A stretch of DNA of 64,000 bases, from NCBI GenBank assembly GCA_017516965.1, contig JAFXAP010000016.1, positions 58,569 through 122,568 of the forward strand, in the 5' to 3' direction. The notes beneath the pieces were generated by a model. The model saw only the letters and a list, made by a program, of their open reading frames with translations. It was not told the origin of the DNA and did not search any database. Shown here piece by piece: positions 15,474 through 24,386 of this stretch. The position numbers and the translations under genes are program-made. The DNA comes from Clostridia bacterium. GTDB lineage: Bacteria; Bacillota; Clostridia; Oscillospirales; Acutalibacteraceae. Each line of letters opens with the position of its first letter. The first letter of the stretch is position 1.

Positions 15474-17840
15474 TTATGCGTTAAGATATTTCTTGATATC
15501 AGATACGCCTGTATATTTGTTTACAACGCCGTTTTCTACAACAACGAGGGTTGGAGCCTGCTTAATGCCAAGCGCATTTACAGCCTCAACATTTTCATTA
15601 GCAAGAAGCTTGTTGAAAATTACGCCTGCTTTATCAAGAAGTGATACTGCAATTTTGCAGTTAGGACAGGTTGCTGTTGTGAAAAGATACACGCCGTCAG
15701 AAAGAACTGCATCGTTTGCAGCGCAGTCACAAGACTCCTCTTTTACACCGTTGTGTGTAAGTTTAGAATTTGCAATGTCATAAACCTTACGGTCTTTAAA
15801 CTCTTGTGACTTACCGTCATTCCAGTTTTGAACAGGACGATAGTAACCTGTAATACGGCTGTAAACCTCGGTGTTGCATCCGCAATCAGGACAGGTGTAT
15901 TCCTCGCCTGCGATATAGCCGTGATTCTTACATACAGAATATGTTGGAGACATTGTGTAGTAAGGCAAACGATAGTTTTCAGCAATCTTTCTTACAAGGG
16001 TTGCTGCAGCCTTCCAATCAGGAAGTTTTTCACCCAAGAATGCGTGGAATACTGTACCTGAGGTGTAGAGTGTCTGCAATTCATCCTGAACGTCGAGCGC
16101 TGAGAAGATGTCTTCTGTATAGCCAACAGGCAGGTGTGAAGAGTTGGTGTAGTAAGGTGTCTCGTCAGGACCGCGACCTGCTGTGATAATGTTTGGATAG
16201 TGCTTAAGGTCGTGCTTAGCAAGACGGAAAGCGGTTGACTCTGCAGGAGTAGCTTCCAAGTTGTAAAGGTCGCCGTACTGTTCCTGATAGTCAGAAAGAC
16301 GCTCACGCATATGGTTAAGAACATCTTTTGTAAAGTTTTGGGTCTTTTCGTGGGTAAGGTCTTCGCCTAACCACTTAGCGTTAAGACCAACTTCGTTCAT
16401 ACCAACAAGACCGATGGTTGAGAAGTGGTTGTTAAATGTGCCAAGATATCTCTTGGTGTATGGGTAAAGACCTGCTTCCAAAAGCTTGGTAATAACTGTA
16501 CGTTTAACGTGGAGTGAACGCGCAGAAATGTCCATCATCTTGTCAAGACGAGCATAGAAATCAGCCTCATCCTTTGCAAGATATGCGATACGAGGCATAT
16601 TGATGGTAACAACGCCTACTGAACCGGTTGACTCACCGCTACCAAAGAAACCGCCTGACTTTTTGCGAAGTTCACGAAGGTCGAGACGAAGTCTGCAGCA
16701 CATTGAACGAACGTCGCTGGGTTCCATATCAGAGTTGATGTAGTTTGAGAAGTAAGGAGTTCCGTATTTTGCAGTCATTTCAAAGAGAAGCTTGTTGTTC
16801 TCGGTTTCAGACCAGTCAAAATCACGTGTGATTGAATAGGTAGGAATAGGATACTGGAAGCCACGACCGTTAGCATCACCTTCGATCATAATTTCGATAA
16901 ACGCTTTGTTTATCATATCCATTTCTGCTTTACAATCTTTATATTTGAAGTCCATTTCCTTGCCGCCAACAATACAGTTAAGCTCTGCAAGGTCGTTAGG
17001 AACTGTCCAGTCAAGAGTGATATTTGTAAACGGTGATTGTGTACCCCAACGTGAAGGAGTGTTTACACCGTAGATAAAGCTCTGAATGCACTGTTTAACC
17101 TCTTTGTATGTGAGGTTATCTACCTTTACAAATGGAGCAAGGTATGTGTCAAATGATGAGAACGCCTGTGCGCCTGCCCATTCATTTTGCATAATACCCA
17201 AGAAGTTAACCATCTGGTTGCAAAGGGTTGACAAGTGACTTGCAGGTGAAGATGTAATCTTACCGGGTACGCCGCCAAGACCTTCTTGAATGAGCTGTTT
17301 GAGTGACCAACCTGCGCAGTAACCTGTAAGCATAGAAAGGTCGTGAATGTGAATGTCTGCGTTGCGGTGCGCATTGCCGATTTCATCATCATATATTTCA
17401 GAAAGCCAATAGTTAGCTGTAACTGCGCCTGAGTTTGAAAGAATAAGACCGCCTACAGAATATGTAACGGTAGAGTTTTCTTTAACGCGCCAGTCGTTGA
17501 TGTTAAGATAGTTGTCTATAATCTCTTTATAGTCAACCATTGTAGCATTGATGTTACGAATCTTTTCGCGCTGACGACGATAAATGATGTATGCCTTTGA
17601 TACGTCGTCATAGCCTGCTTTAATAAGCACAGACTCAACGCTGTCCTGAATATTTTCAACAGTGATTTTGTCATCCTCAATCTTTTCGGCAAAATCAGCT
17701 GTAACCTTGAGTGCTAAAAAGTCAATAATGTCTTGATTGTAAGCCTTTTGACAAGCTTCAAACGCCTGCTTTATAGCGTCGCTAATCTTTTGAATGTCAA
17801 AACTTACGAGTTTTCCGTCACGTTTTACTACGTTATACAT
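15474..17840 (-). CDS. nrdD: Anaerobic (class III) ribonucleoside-triphosphate reductase with fused glutaredoxin-like C-terminal domain
   Basis: 788 residues, about 75 longer than ordinary NrdD. An N-terminal ATP-cone is present (VVKRDGKLVSFDIQKISDAI). The catalytic barrel has GYCAGWSLKQL and MCCRLRLDLREL (active-site cysteine region). The zinc site is CKNHGYIAGEEYTCPDCGC and the radical glycine is in YSRITGYYRPVQNWN. From about residue 712 a separate thioredoxin-fold domain begins, VYLFTTATCPNCKIAVSLL (CPNC redox pair, ~724) and ending KQAPTLVVVENG. Class III enzymes make dNTPs without oxygen; many use formate, but subtypes reduced by thioredoxin-like proteins are known, and this tail suggests such chemistry. 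NrdR boxes lie in its promoter, and nrdG is just upstream. Confidence 0.96.
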   Translation of the reverse strand: MYNVVKRDGKLVSFDIQKISDAIKQAFEACQKAYNQDIIDFLALKVTADFAEKIEDDKITVENIQDSVESVLIKAGYDDVSKAYIIYRRQREKIRNINATMVDYKEIIDNYLNINDWRVKENSTVTYSVGGLILSNSGAVTANYWLSEIYDDEIGNAHRNADIHIHDLSMLTGYCAGWSLKQLIQEGLGGVPGKITSSPASHLSTLCNQMVNFLGIMQNEWAGAQAFSSFDTYLAPFVKVDNLTYKEVKQCIQSFIYGVNTPSRWGTQSPFTNITLDWTVPNDLAELNCIVGGKEMDFKYKDCKAEMDMINKAFIEIMIEGDANGRGFQYPIPTYSITRDFDWSETENNKLLFEMTAKYGTPYFSNYINSDMEPSDVRSMCCRLRLDLRELRKKSGGFFGSGESTGSVGVVTINMPRIAYLAKDEADFYARLDKMMDISARSLHVKRTVITKLLEAGLYPYTKRYLGTFNNHFSTIGLVGMNEVGLNAKWLGEDLTHEKTQNFTKDVLNHMRERLSDYQEQYGDLYNLEATPAESTAFRLAKHDLKHYPNIITAGRGPDETPYYTNSSHLPVGYTEDIFSALDVQDELQTLYTSGTVFHAFLGEKLPDWKAAATLVRKIAENYRLPYYTMSPTYSVCKNHGYIAGEEYTCPDCGCNTEVYSRITGYYRPVQNWNDGKSQEFKDRKVYDIANSKLTHNGVKEESCDCAANDAVLSDGVYLFTTATCPNCKIAVSLLDKAGVIFNKLLANENVEAVNALGIKQAPTLVVVENGVVNKYTGVSDIKKYLNA

Positions 17841-17891
17841 TCATAAATCCCCTTTTCATTTTCTTTTCTCTTTTACTTTCGAGCAAGATAC

Positions 17892-17944
17892 ATTATATAG
17901 GGTATTTTGTGTTTTGTCAATACCAAAATCACAATATCTTGTGT
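17892..17944 (-). promoter_or_regulatory. nrdD promoter with paired NrdR boxes
   Basis: Minus strand: TTGACA (17920-17915) and TATAAT (17897-17892), 17-base spacer. Box 1 (17944-17929) reads ACACAAGATATTGTGA, 14/16 to the NrdR consensus ACACWATATATWGTGT. A degenerate box 2 (17912-17897, ACACAAAATACCCTAT, 11/16) lies exactly 32 bases downstream and overlaps the spacer; 31-32 bases is the known NrdR pair spacing. Box 1 begins at the nrdG stop codon, so nrdD has its own regulated promoter. Confidence 0.78.
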
Positions 17945-18636
17945 TAAATTCCTCTAATTTCTACATTCGGTATCATATCTTGTGCCGCAGACCGCATAAA
18001 CTCTAGGGTTTCGCGAGAGTGGGCAGATAAATTATTTTTTATTAAATCGCCGGAGTCGGTAAAGTTTTGTAAAAAATACTTGTTTACAGGAGCAATCCAC
18101 TCACAAATTTGCTTTATATCATCTACTGTGTGATACTCTTTAACCACCGTGGTTCTGAATTCATAATCTATTTTCCCCTGTTTTAAAAGCGCTATGCTTT
18201 TTTCGACATTTTGCAAGTCCTTTTCACCGCAAACCGCCGTTTCAAAATATTTTGCTTTACAGTTTTTAATATCCATAGCGACATAATCTATAAGTCCGCT
18301 GTCTATAAGCTTGCCGAGTCGCTCAGGGTATGAACCGTTTGTATCAAGCTTTACCAAAAGCCCAATCTCTTTCACCTTTTTTATAAACTCAGTAAGTTCG
18401 GGTTGCATAAGCGGTTCGCCACCCGTAATACAAACGCCGTCTATTATACCCTTGCGCTTTTTTAAATAATCCAAAACGTATTCCTCGGTGAAAAAGTGCG
18501 AGTTGTCGATATGGGTTACAAGCGCCGCATTATGACAAAATGGGCAGCGAAAATTACACCCTGCAGTAAACAGGGTGCATGCAGTTTTTTCGGGGTAATC
18601 AAGTAATGTTAATTTTTGAAATCCACTAAATTGCAT
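17944..18636 (-). CDS. nrdG: Anaerobic ribonucleotide reductase activating protein (radical SAM)
   Basis: 230 residues. The cluster motif is FTAGCNFRCPFCHN (Cys27, Cys31, Cys34), with GVCITGGEPLMQPEL as the SAM-binding GGE motif. It belongs to the longer NrdG type (TIGR02495-like) rather than the ~155-residue E. coli type. It generates the glycyl radical on NrdD. AAGGAA precedes the ATG. Ends 103 bases before nrdD and is co-directional; the MFS transporter gene lies 19 bases upstream. Confidence 0.95.
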   Translation of the reverse strand: MQFSGFQKLTLLDYPEKTACTLFTAGCNFRCPFCHNAALVTHIDNSHFFTEEYVLDYLKKRKGIIDGVCITGGEPLMQPELTEFIKKVKEIGLLVKLDTNGSYPERLGKLIDSGLIDYVAMDIKNCKAKYFETAVCGEKDLQNVEKSIALLKQGKIDYEFRTTVVKEYHTVDDIKQICEWIAPVNKYFLQNFTDSGDLIKNNLSAHSRETLEFMRSAAQDMIPNVEIRGI

Positions 18637-18655
18637 TTTTATATTCCTTTATATA

Positions 18656-19984
18656 TTAGTTATCGCCCGCAAACTGTTCTTCGATAGCGGATTTTGCATC
18701 GGGTCGTGAATCGCCGTGACGCACAAAACTCATTGTAATAAATGACGCTACCGAGAAAATTACTGCATATGGGAATAAAACCTTATAGCCCATAGGCAAG
18801 TGTTTGATAAGCCAACCCGAAAGCACGGGCGTTACAATTTGCGCAGCCATAGAAAAAGTATAGTAATAACCTGTGTACTTTCCTACATCGGAACCTGTGC
18901 ACATTTCGACTACCATTGGGAATGAATTTACGTTTATAGATGCCCAGCCTATGCCGATAACACCAAACAGCACATACATAATCCAAGAAGCTTTTTCCAC
19001 AATATCTGTGCTAATAAATATTGCAGCTGTATAACAAACGGTCATTAAAACAATGCCAAAAAGCACTGCTTTTTTTCGACCAATCTTGCTTGATAAAAAT
19101 CCAAGAGGAACAAATGCCGCTATAGCCGCAATGGTTGCTACCGTTAAAAACATTGAGGATGCGCCAAGGTCTATTCCCCATATGTTAAAACAATACATTG
19201 AAAATGATGTTGTTACGCCGTTATAAGCCGTGTACCACAAAAGCACAGATAAAAGTATTAAGACAAGACTTACTTTAACCGGTTTTGAAAGCTTTTTGTT
19301 TTCGCTACCACCGATTTCTTCCTCGTCTTTAATATTTGTCTCGGCTAAAACTTTGTTTTCTTTAACAGTAATTACCATAATAAGAACAGCCACCAACATA
19401 AATGCAGCTATTATTAAAAACACCGGTGTAAAAGACAGGCTTTCGGGATATTTGATTTTAATTTCATCATTTACCACATATTTTTCGCCGCCCTTTAGCA
19501 TAAACATCATTAAAATAGTAGCAAAAATTCCGCCGATATAACCAACAAGGTTAATGATTGCGTTACCCTTACTGCGAAGCGGTTTTTCGGTAACGTCAGG
19601 CATATATGCAACTGCAGGTGAGCGATAGGTAGCCATAGCAATAAGCAATGCCATAAGCACAATGATAAATCCCCAGAAATTGCTTATGCGCTCAAAATAA
19701 GCCAACACGCACAACAAGATTACCGAAGCTATTGTTCCATAAAGTATATATGGCGTACGTTTGCCCAATTTGGAATGTGTTTTGTCAGACAATTTACCAA
19801 ACAATGGCAACAAAAATACTGCAAGCACATTGTCCATTGCCATAAAAATCTTTGATTCTAAAACATCTCGTCCAAATTTTACTTCAAGCAAATATGGTAT
19901 TACCTGATCGTAAAACTGCCAGAAAGCAAGTATTGCCATAAATGCAAAACCTATGAGCACAGTGCGTTTGTAATTAAGCTTCAT
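18656..19984 (-). CDS. MFS transporter, SLC45/GPH-like
   Basis: 442 residues with about 12 hydrophobic segments. The N-terminus FAFMAILAFWQFYDQVIPYLL and the loop GKLSDKTHSKLGKRTPYILYG (motif between TM2 and TM3) match the SLC45-like/GPH sugar-cation symporter branch of the major facilitator superfamily. A second conserved loop GFLSSKIGRKKAVLFG marks the C-terminal half. An acidic-basic central loop (KDEEEIGGSENKKLSKPVK) separates the halves. Substrate unknown, plausibly a sugar or glycoside. It lies upstream of nrdG on the same strand, 19 bases apart, but shares no obvious function with it. Confidence 0.85.
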   Translation of the reverse strand: MKLNYKRTVLIGFAFMAILAFWQFYDQVIPYLLEVKFGRDVLESKIFMAMDNVLAVFLLPLFGKLSDKTHSKLGKRTPYILYGTIASVILLCVLAYFERISNFWGFIIVLMALLIAMATYRSPAVAYMPDVTEKPLRSKGNAIINLVGYIGGIFATILMMFMLKGGEKYVVNDEIKIKYPESLSFTPVFLIIAAFMLVAVLIMVITVKENKVLAETNIKDEEEIGGSENKKLSKPVKVSLVLILLSVLLWYTAYNGVTTSFSMYCFNIWGIDLGASSMFLTVATIAAIAAFVPLGFLSSKIGRKKAVLFGIVLMTVCYTAAIFISTDIVEKASWIMYVLFGVIGIGWASINVNSFPMVVEMCTGSDVGKYTGYYYTFSMAAQIVTPVLSGWLIKHLPMGYKVLFPYAVIFSVASFITMSFVRHGDSRPDAKSAIEEQFAGDN

Positions 19985-19999
19985 AAAATCTTCCCCTTT

Positions 20000-20821
20000 T
20001 TATATAAGTTCTATTATGGCGGCAAGATTACCGCGTTTGCCACCGGTTGCTCTATGAGAGTGAAGTTCACTCGCGTTGCAACAGGTACAAATATCGCTTA
20101 TATCTATATTATCTTCTTTGATTCCTGCTGATATTAAAATATTTTTATTGGCTCTTACCAAATTTAACATAAAATGATTTTCATCGCGTCCTTCGCGGAA
20201 CACGCCTGTAATATCTATACCGCTGTTTGCAAAGGCGTCAAGCACGGGTGTGTCAACCTCGTAACAGTTTTCACAAATGCAGGGACCTATTGCCGCTATG
20301 ATATCGTTTGGGTCACAACCAAATTCTTTTACCATTGTGTCAACCGTAACTTTGCCTATGCCACTCACCGTTCCGCGCCAACCTGCGTGAGAGGTAGCGC
20401 ATACGCGCTTTACCGGGTCGCAAAACAAAAGCGGAGTGCAATCGGCGTATTGTGTAACAAGCGCTACACCCGGTTCGTTTGTAATAAGACCATCAACATC
20501 GGTAAAACTCGGCTTTGTATAGCCTGTGCCGCAATCCGATTTTGTAACAATGCGAACATTGTTTGTGTGGGTTTGGCGGCTTAATACAAGATTTGATATG
20601 TCGATTCCTACAGCGCCGCACAAACGACGATAGTTTTCTTCGACGCGGGTAAAATCATCTCCCGAAGAAAAACTTGTGTTCATAGTGCTGTATTGGCCCT
20701 CACTTACCCCACCCAAACGGGTTGAAAAAACGTGCCTTACGGCTCCACACTCCAAAAGTCGCGGAAAGGTTATATAAACCAAGTCTCCCTTTCGGTTAAC
20801 CGTTAAATTGGTACTCTTCAT
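20000..20821 (-). CDS. pgeF: Peptidoglycan editing factor PgeF / multicopper polyphenol oxidase family (YfiH/YlmD)
   Basis: 273 residues, family length. Conserved metal/active-site motifs are SRQTHTNNV, ADCTPLLFCDPV, SHAGWRGTVSGIG and GPCICENCYEVD, with C-terminal ICTCCN near residue 250. Members act on purine nucleosides (adenosine deaminase/phosphorylase-like activity) and in E. coli PgeF corrects mis-incorporated serine in peptidoglycan precursors. GAGGG precedes the ATG inside the 3' end of the upstream CpsB-like gene, which it overlaps by 26 bases. Cytoplasmic; no signal peptide. Confidence 0.93.
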   Translation of the reverse strand: MKSTNLTVNRKGDLVYITFPRLLECGAVRHVFSTRLGGVSEGQYSTMNTSFSSGDDFTRVEENYRRLCGAVGIDISNLVLSRQTHTNNVRIVTKSDCGTGYTKPSFTDVDGLITNEPGVALVTQYADCTPLLFCDPVKRVCATSHAGWRGTVSGIGKVTVDTMVKEFGCDPNDIIAAIGPCICENCYEVDTPVLDAFANSGIDITGVFREGRDENHFMLNLVRANKNILISAGIKEDNIDISDICTCCNASELHSHRATGGKRGNLAAIIELI

Positions 20822-21539
20822 AAGTGCCCTCTATTTCCTCTAACAATCTGTTCGATTTTATTGTCAAACGTGTTGCCGCAGAGCGACCAAGCTTGTTTGA
20901 AATTGTGTCAAGCGCCTGCTTTATATAAGGCGGTCGGTTTACTACCGAGTGGGTATCACTTGCAAGGTATGATACATATCCGCCTTTAATAAGTTTTTCA
21001 CAAAGCCTTGCGTCTTCTTTAGAAATTACTGCGCCTGCATTTATGTGAGCCTGCGCTACGTTGTCAGACACAAGTTTTAACAGCTTTTTAAATCCCGGCA
21101 CCTTGCTATATCTTTCAATGTGCGCAAGTATTGGCGTCAGCCCTAAAACCTCTTTTATATCAATTATATCATTTATAACCGTTTTTGTAATAGGTGCGCC
21201 ATAAGGCAATTCCAACAACAGATAATCGGTGTTTTGCACAGCAAACTGTTTTATAGCGCGGCTTTTGCCCATGCCACTGAAATACCTGAGTTCACAGCCA
21301 AGAAAAATCTTTGGCAGTTGTTTTTTTTGTGCTAATTCTTCAAGTTCGCAAAAAGCGTTCTTTACTGTTTCGCTAAATTCTTCTATACTATCGCTATCGG
21401 GATAGAAATGCGGTGTAGCAACAACGTGAGTTACACCTTGTTCCTTTAACATTTCAAGAAGCGCTATAGACGTTTCCATATCTTTTGCGCCGTCATCTAC
21501 TGAGGGGAGTATGTGCGCGTGTATATCGAGATAGTTCAC
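20796..21539 (-). CDS. cpsB: CpsB/YwqE-type PHP-domain protein-tyrosine phosphatase
   Basis: 247 residues. The PHP metal motifs are LDIHAHILPSVDDGAKD at the N-terminus (His-x-His), VVATPHFYP, ILAHIERY and a late YLASDTHSV. These manganese-dependent phosphatases dephosphorylate BY-kinases of capsule systems. The gene begins with GTG, with AAGGA 6 bases upstream. It lies just downstream of a CpsC/CpsD pair on the same strand, the expected opponent kinase, but a terminator at 21560-21591 separates them. Confidence 0.95.
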   Translation of the reverse strand: MNYLDIHAHILPSVDDGAKDMETSIALLEMLKEQGVTHVVATPHFYPDSDSIEEFSETVKNAFCELEELAQKKQLPKIFLGCELRYFSGMGKSRAIKQFAVQNTDYLLLELPYGAPITKTVINDIIDIKEVLGLTPILAHIERYSKVPGFKKLLKLVSDNVAQAHINAGAVISKEDARLCEKLIKGGYVSYLASDTHSVVNRPPYIKQALDTISNKLGRSAATRLTIKSNRLLEEIEGTYEEYQFNG

Positions 21540-21559
21540 AATTTTTCCTTCTTTTTAAA

Positions 21560-21591
21560 AAATCGGGAAAACGCCAAGGTTCTCCCGATTT
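21560..21591 (-). terminator. Terminator of cpsC-cpsD
   Basis: AAATCGGGA (21560-21568) pairs with TCCCGATTT (21583-21591); the minus strand continues TTTTAAAAAG. Located 5 bases after the cpsD stop and before cpsB. Confidence 0.8.
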
Positions 21592-21596
21592 GTAAT

Positions 21597-22424
21597 TTAT
21601 TGTTCTGGTTGAGCCGCCTCTACCGGTTTTTCTTCAGGCTTTTGCAGCGTTGGTTTATTACCATAGCCATAACCATAGCCATAGCCGTATTTTGAATAAC
21701 CATATTTACGATAGTAGCCATATTTGCGGTATCCGTATTTGCGATATCCACCACCAGATTTGGGATTAGCGGCATTCATAATTGCGCCGAGAATATTGAT
21801 GTTTGCAAATTTTGCAGCATCTATCGCACGGCTGATTGAATCGGTAGGTGTTACCTGATCCTTAACAACCAACACTAGTCCTGCAGTCTGAGGCGCAATA
21901 ACCAACGCATCGGTTACAACGTCAACCGGTGGGGTATCAATGATTACATAACTATATTCTTTGCCCACAGTATCAACCAACTCTTTAAATCTTGCAGAAC
22001 CCAAAAGTTCTGAAGGGTTGGGTGGCACCTGACCTGCTGTGATAACATCAAGCGTATCATTTATATGTGTTATGGCTTCGGTATATTTGTTAAATCCTGC
22101 CAAAACATTTGATAAGCCGATATTGTTTTCTATTTTAAGTTTTTTGTGAACAGAGCTTTTACGCATATCGGCATCGATAAGCAAAACCTTATCTCCGAGC
22201 TGTGAAAAAGCAATAGCCATATTTATAGAGGTTGTTGACTTACCTTCGCCCGCTTCAGGACTGGTTATACCAAAAACTTTCACATCGCTTGATGCCAACA
22301 AATATGTAAGATTGGTACGAATGGTTTTATAAGCCTCGACAACAGCGAAAGGAACGTGTCGAGTTTCGTTAATATTTATAACCGCGCTTTTAGCGTCGGC
22401 CGCCTTTTTCTTTTTAATAACCAT
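21597..22424 (-). CDS. cpsD: BY-type tyrosine kinase CpsD/CapB with tyrosine-rich tail
   Basis: 275 residues from the ATG at 22424, chosen because GGGAGG sits 8 bases upstream (longer frames lack one). Walker A is SPEAGEGKSTTSINMA, Walker A' is LLIDADMRKS, and Walker B is YVIIDTPPVDVVTDA: the BY-kinase signature. The C-terminus is an extended Tyr cluster of alternating YRKYG, YSKYG and GYGYGYG units, about 14 tyrosines within ~30 residues, followed by a Glu/Pro tail. Autophosphorylation there normally controls polysaccharide length and export. Its start overlaps the cpsC end by 11 bases. The DNA encoding the tail is a tandem CCATAG/CCGTAT-type repeat. Confidence 0.93.
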   Translation of the reverse strand: MVIKKKKAADAKSAVININETRHVPFAVVEAYKTIRTNLTYLLASSDVKVFGITSPEAGEGKSTTSINMAIAFSQLGDKVLLIDADMRKSSVHKKLKIENNIGLSNVLAGFNKYTEAITHINDTLDVITAGQVPPNPSELLGSARFKELVDTVGKEYSYVIIDTPPVDVVTDALVIAPQTAGLVLVVKDQVTPTDSISRAIDAAKFANINILGAIMNAANPKSGGGYRKYGYRKYGYYRKYGYSKYGYGYGYGYGNKPTLQKPEEKPVEAAQPEQ

Positions 22425-23163
22425 TGCTGTAACCTCCCTTGCCGCGAGATTTACGATATCCGCCCGATTCGGCATTTTCAAAATCAGGTACCGAGCCTAA
22501 CAGAGGAACATCAAAATTGTTTGTAAAATCTTCTTCGCCCTTAATTGAACGATTAAGAGAATCTATAATAAATACTACAATGTATGCCAAAACAGCGCCA
22601 ATTACACCTGCAACGCCTGTTGCCATCATTGTTCTTGGGTATGTTTGAGAAGCAGATGTAGCCGTTGATGCAACGTTTGCGCGTGAAGACGGAATAAATT
22701 CAGGTATGTATTCACAAGCCACGTCTACAAACTTGTTTGCAATTCGCATTGCTTCTTTTGGATCAGCGCTTGTGAAGGAAACATCGATAAACAAAGTATC
22801 TTCGTTTCTTCTTGCAACTGATGTTCCTCTTTTAAGAGTTCTATAATCATAACCCGCGCCGAGATTTAATTCGAGTTTTTTATAAACGTTGTCGGTGTGC
22901 AAAATATCAACAATAGTATTTGAAAGTATCAAGGATGCCTGAATATCACTACCCGATACCTTGTCGGTAGTTTCTTCATAAGATGTAATAACTGCGCCGT
23001 TAGTAACAAGGATTGCCGCTTTTGCGCTATAAGTAGGTGTAATTAGAAACTTGCAATAACTAAATGTTGCTCCTGCAAAAATTACAGCCACCAAAATAAT
23101 TGCCCAGATATGGCGAAGACCAAGCATTACAAGGTCCATAATATTTATAGTTTTTTCTTCCAT
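22414..23163 (-). CDS. cpsC: CpsC/Wzz-type chain-length regulator, kinase activator
   Basis: 249 residues. Topology is that of Wzz proteins: an N-terminal TM (HIWAIILVAVIFAGATFSYC, about 17-36), an extracellular loop, and a second TM (GVAGVIGAVLAYIVVFIID, about 183-201). The cytoplasmic C-terminus carries GGYRKSRGKGGYSNGY, sharing the GGYRK motif with the CpsD tail. In Gram-positive bacteria the CpsC C-terminus binds and activates CpsD. Co-transcribed with cpsD (11-base overlap). No glycosyltransferase is adjacent, so the target polymer is encoded elsewhere, possibly at 32.7-39 kb. Confidence 0.92.
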   Translation of the reverse strand: MEEKTINIMDLVMLGLRHIWAIILVAVIFAGATFSYCKFLITPTYSAKAAILVTNGAVITSYEETTDKVSGSDIQASLILSNTIVDILHTDNVYKKLELNLGAGYDYRTLKRGTSVARRNEDTLFIDVSFTSADPKEAMRIANKFVDVACEYIPEFIPSSRANVASTATSASQTYPRTMMATGVAGVIGAVLAYIVVFIIDSLNRSIKGEEDFTNNFDVPLLGSVPDFENAESGGYRKSRGKGGYSNGY

Positions 23164-23245
23164 TTTATTCCTCTTCTCAGATAAAAATTAAAGATAATCA
23201 TATGCACAAATTATGATAACATTTTTTTGCTCATTTTTCAAGGGG

Positions 23246-24358
23246 TTATTTTGCATATCTCGAATACAAATCGATTTGGTCATAAATTGTAGGCCATAGG
23301 CTGACACCTTTAAGCGTTATGCACACATATTCTGCTCCACTGTCAGACTTGCCGAAACTTGCTATGCAGTAACCCGATTCGCTGACAAAACCCGTCTTGC
23401 CGCCCAAAATTGTAGCACCGTCGGGTTCTGTTCCGTACATATAACTAAACAACGTGCTTGTAAGTTCTATTCCATCGGGGTTTTGCGCTGTTTTTTTAGT
23501 GGTGTATTGATAGGTTGAAAGTATTTTTTTGCACAAATCATTTTCCATAGCCGCGCGAATAATTACCGCCATATCTTCGGCTGTGGTATAATGATTTTTG
23601 TCAAAAAGTCCGCTTGAGTTTGTAAAGTGAGTGTTTTTTAACCCAAGTTGTTGCGCTTTTTGGTTCATAAGCTTTACGAATTCTTTTTCACCACCCGCAA
23701 TTGATAAGGCAAGACCTACCGTGGCATCGGCTCCTGAAGGCAAAATTGCGCCATAAAGCATATCGGTCATGTTAACCGCTTCTTTGTCCTTAAAACCTGC
23801 CATAGTTGCTTCTTGCACATAAAGCGGGTCGGTAATTTCGTAGCTAAAAGTAAATGTTTTATTATAATCGGTTATATGCTCTACCGCTGTAAGAATGGTC
23901 ATTATCTTTGTGGTTGATGCAGGGTAGCAACGCGCCGTAGCATTGCGAGATGCCACAACCTTGTTTGTGTCACAGTTAATAACCAGTATATTCTCACTTT
24001 CAATGTCCGAATCAATCTCTGTCGTTTTATCGCTAAATTCGGCAAATAAACCTATGCTGTTTTCTTCTTTTACTTCACTTGTGGTGTTTTGAGCGCTTTC
24101 CGCAACAGAGGGAATTTCTATATCGTCGTACTCTCGATTATCGGTATTGATATTACAAACCGACACAACAACAATTAAAGCCGCCAAAGAAATTGCCGCA
24201 GCATATACCCAAGGGCGAAGCCTTAGTCTTTTTTTGCTTGGTTTTCGCGCCGAATAAATTTCTTTTTCTTCAGCTTTGGGTTGCGCTCTTTTTTCAAAAC
24301 TTTTTTCAATAGCGGAAAAATAATCGCCATAATCTTTATTATTAAATTGTTCTGACAT
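23246..24358 (-). CDS. D-alanyl-D-alanine carboxypeptidase (DacF-like, penicillin-binding protein)
   Basis: 370 residues from the ATG at 24358, preceded by GGTGG; the longer frame runs through an upstream hairpin. A basic cytoplasmic stretch (KKRLRLRPW) precedes a TM/signal anchor (VYAAAISLAALIVVVSVC, about 60-80). The SxxK active site is ASTTKIMTILTA, the second motif is LPSGADATVGL (SGA in place of the common SGN/SGC) and the third is GGKTGFVSESGYC (KTG). Such enzymes trim the terminal D-Ala from peptidoglycan; DacF homologues act in spores. Standalone gene. Confidence 0.92.
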   Translation of the reverse strand: MSEQFNNKDYGDYFSAIEKSFEKRAQPKAEEKEIYSARKPSKKRLRLRPWVYAAAISLAALIVVVSVCNINTDNREYDDIEIPSVAESAQNTTSEVKEENSIGLFAEFSDKTTEIDSDIESENILVINCDTNKVVASRNATARCYPASTTKIMTILTAVEHITDYNKTFTFSYEITDPLYVQEATMAGFKDKEAVNMTDMLYGAILPSGADATVGLALSIAGGEKEFVKLMNQKAQQLGLKNTHFTNSSGLFDKNHYTTAEDMAVIIRAAMENDLCKKILSTYQYTTKKTAQNPDGIELTSTLFSYMYGTEPDGATILGGKTGFVSESGYCIASFGKSDSGAEYVCITLKGVSLWPTIYDQIDLYSRYAK

Positions 24359-24386
24359 ATTTTTCCACCCGCTTTTTCCACATACC

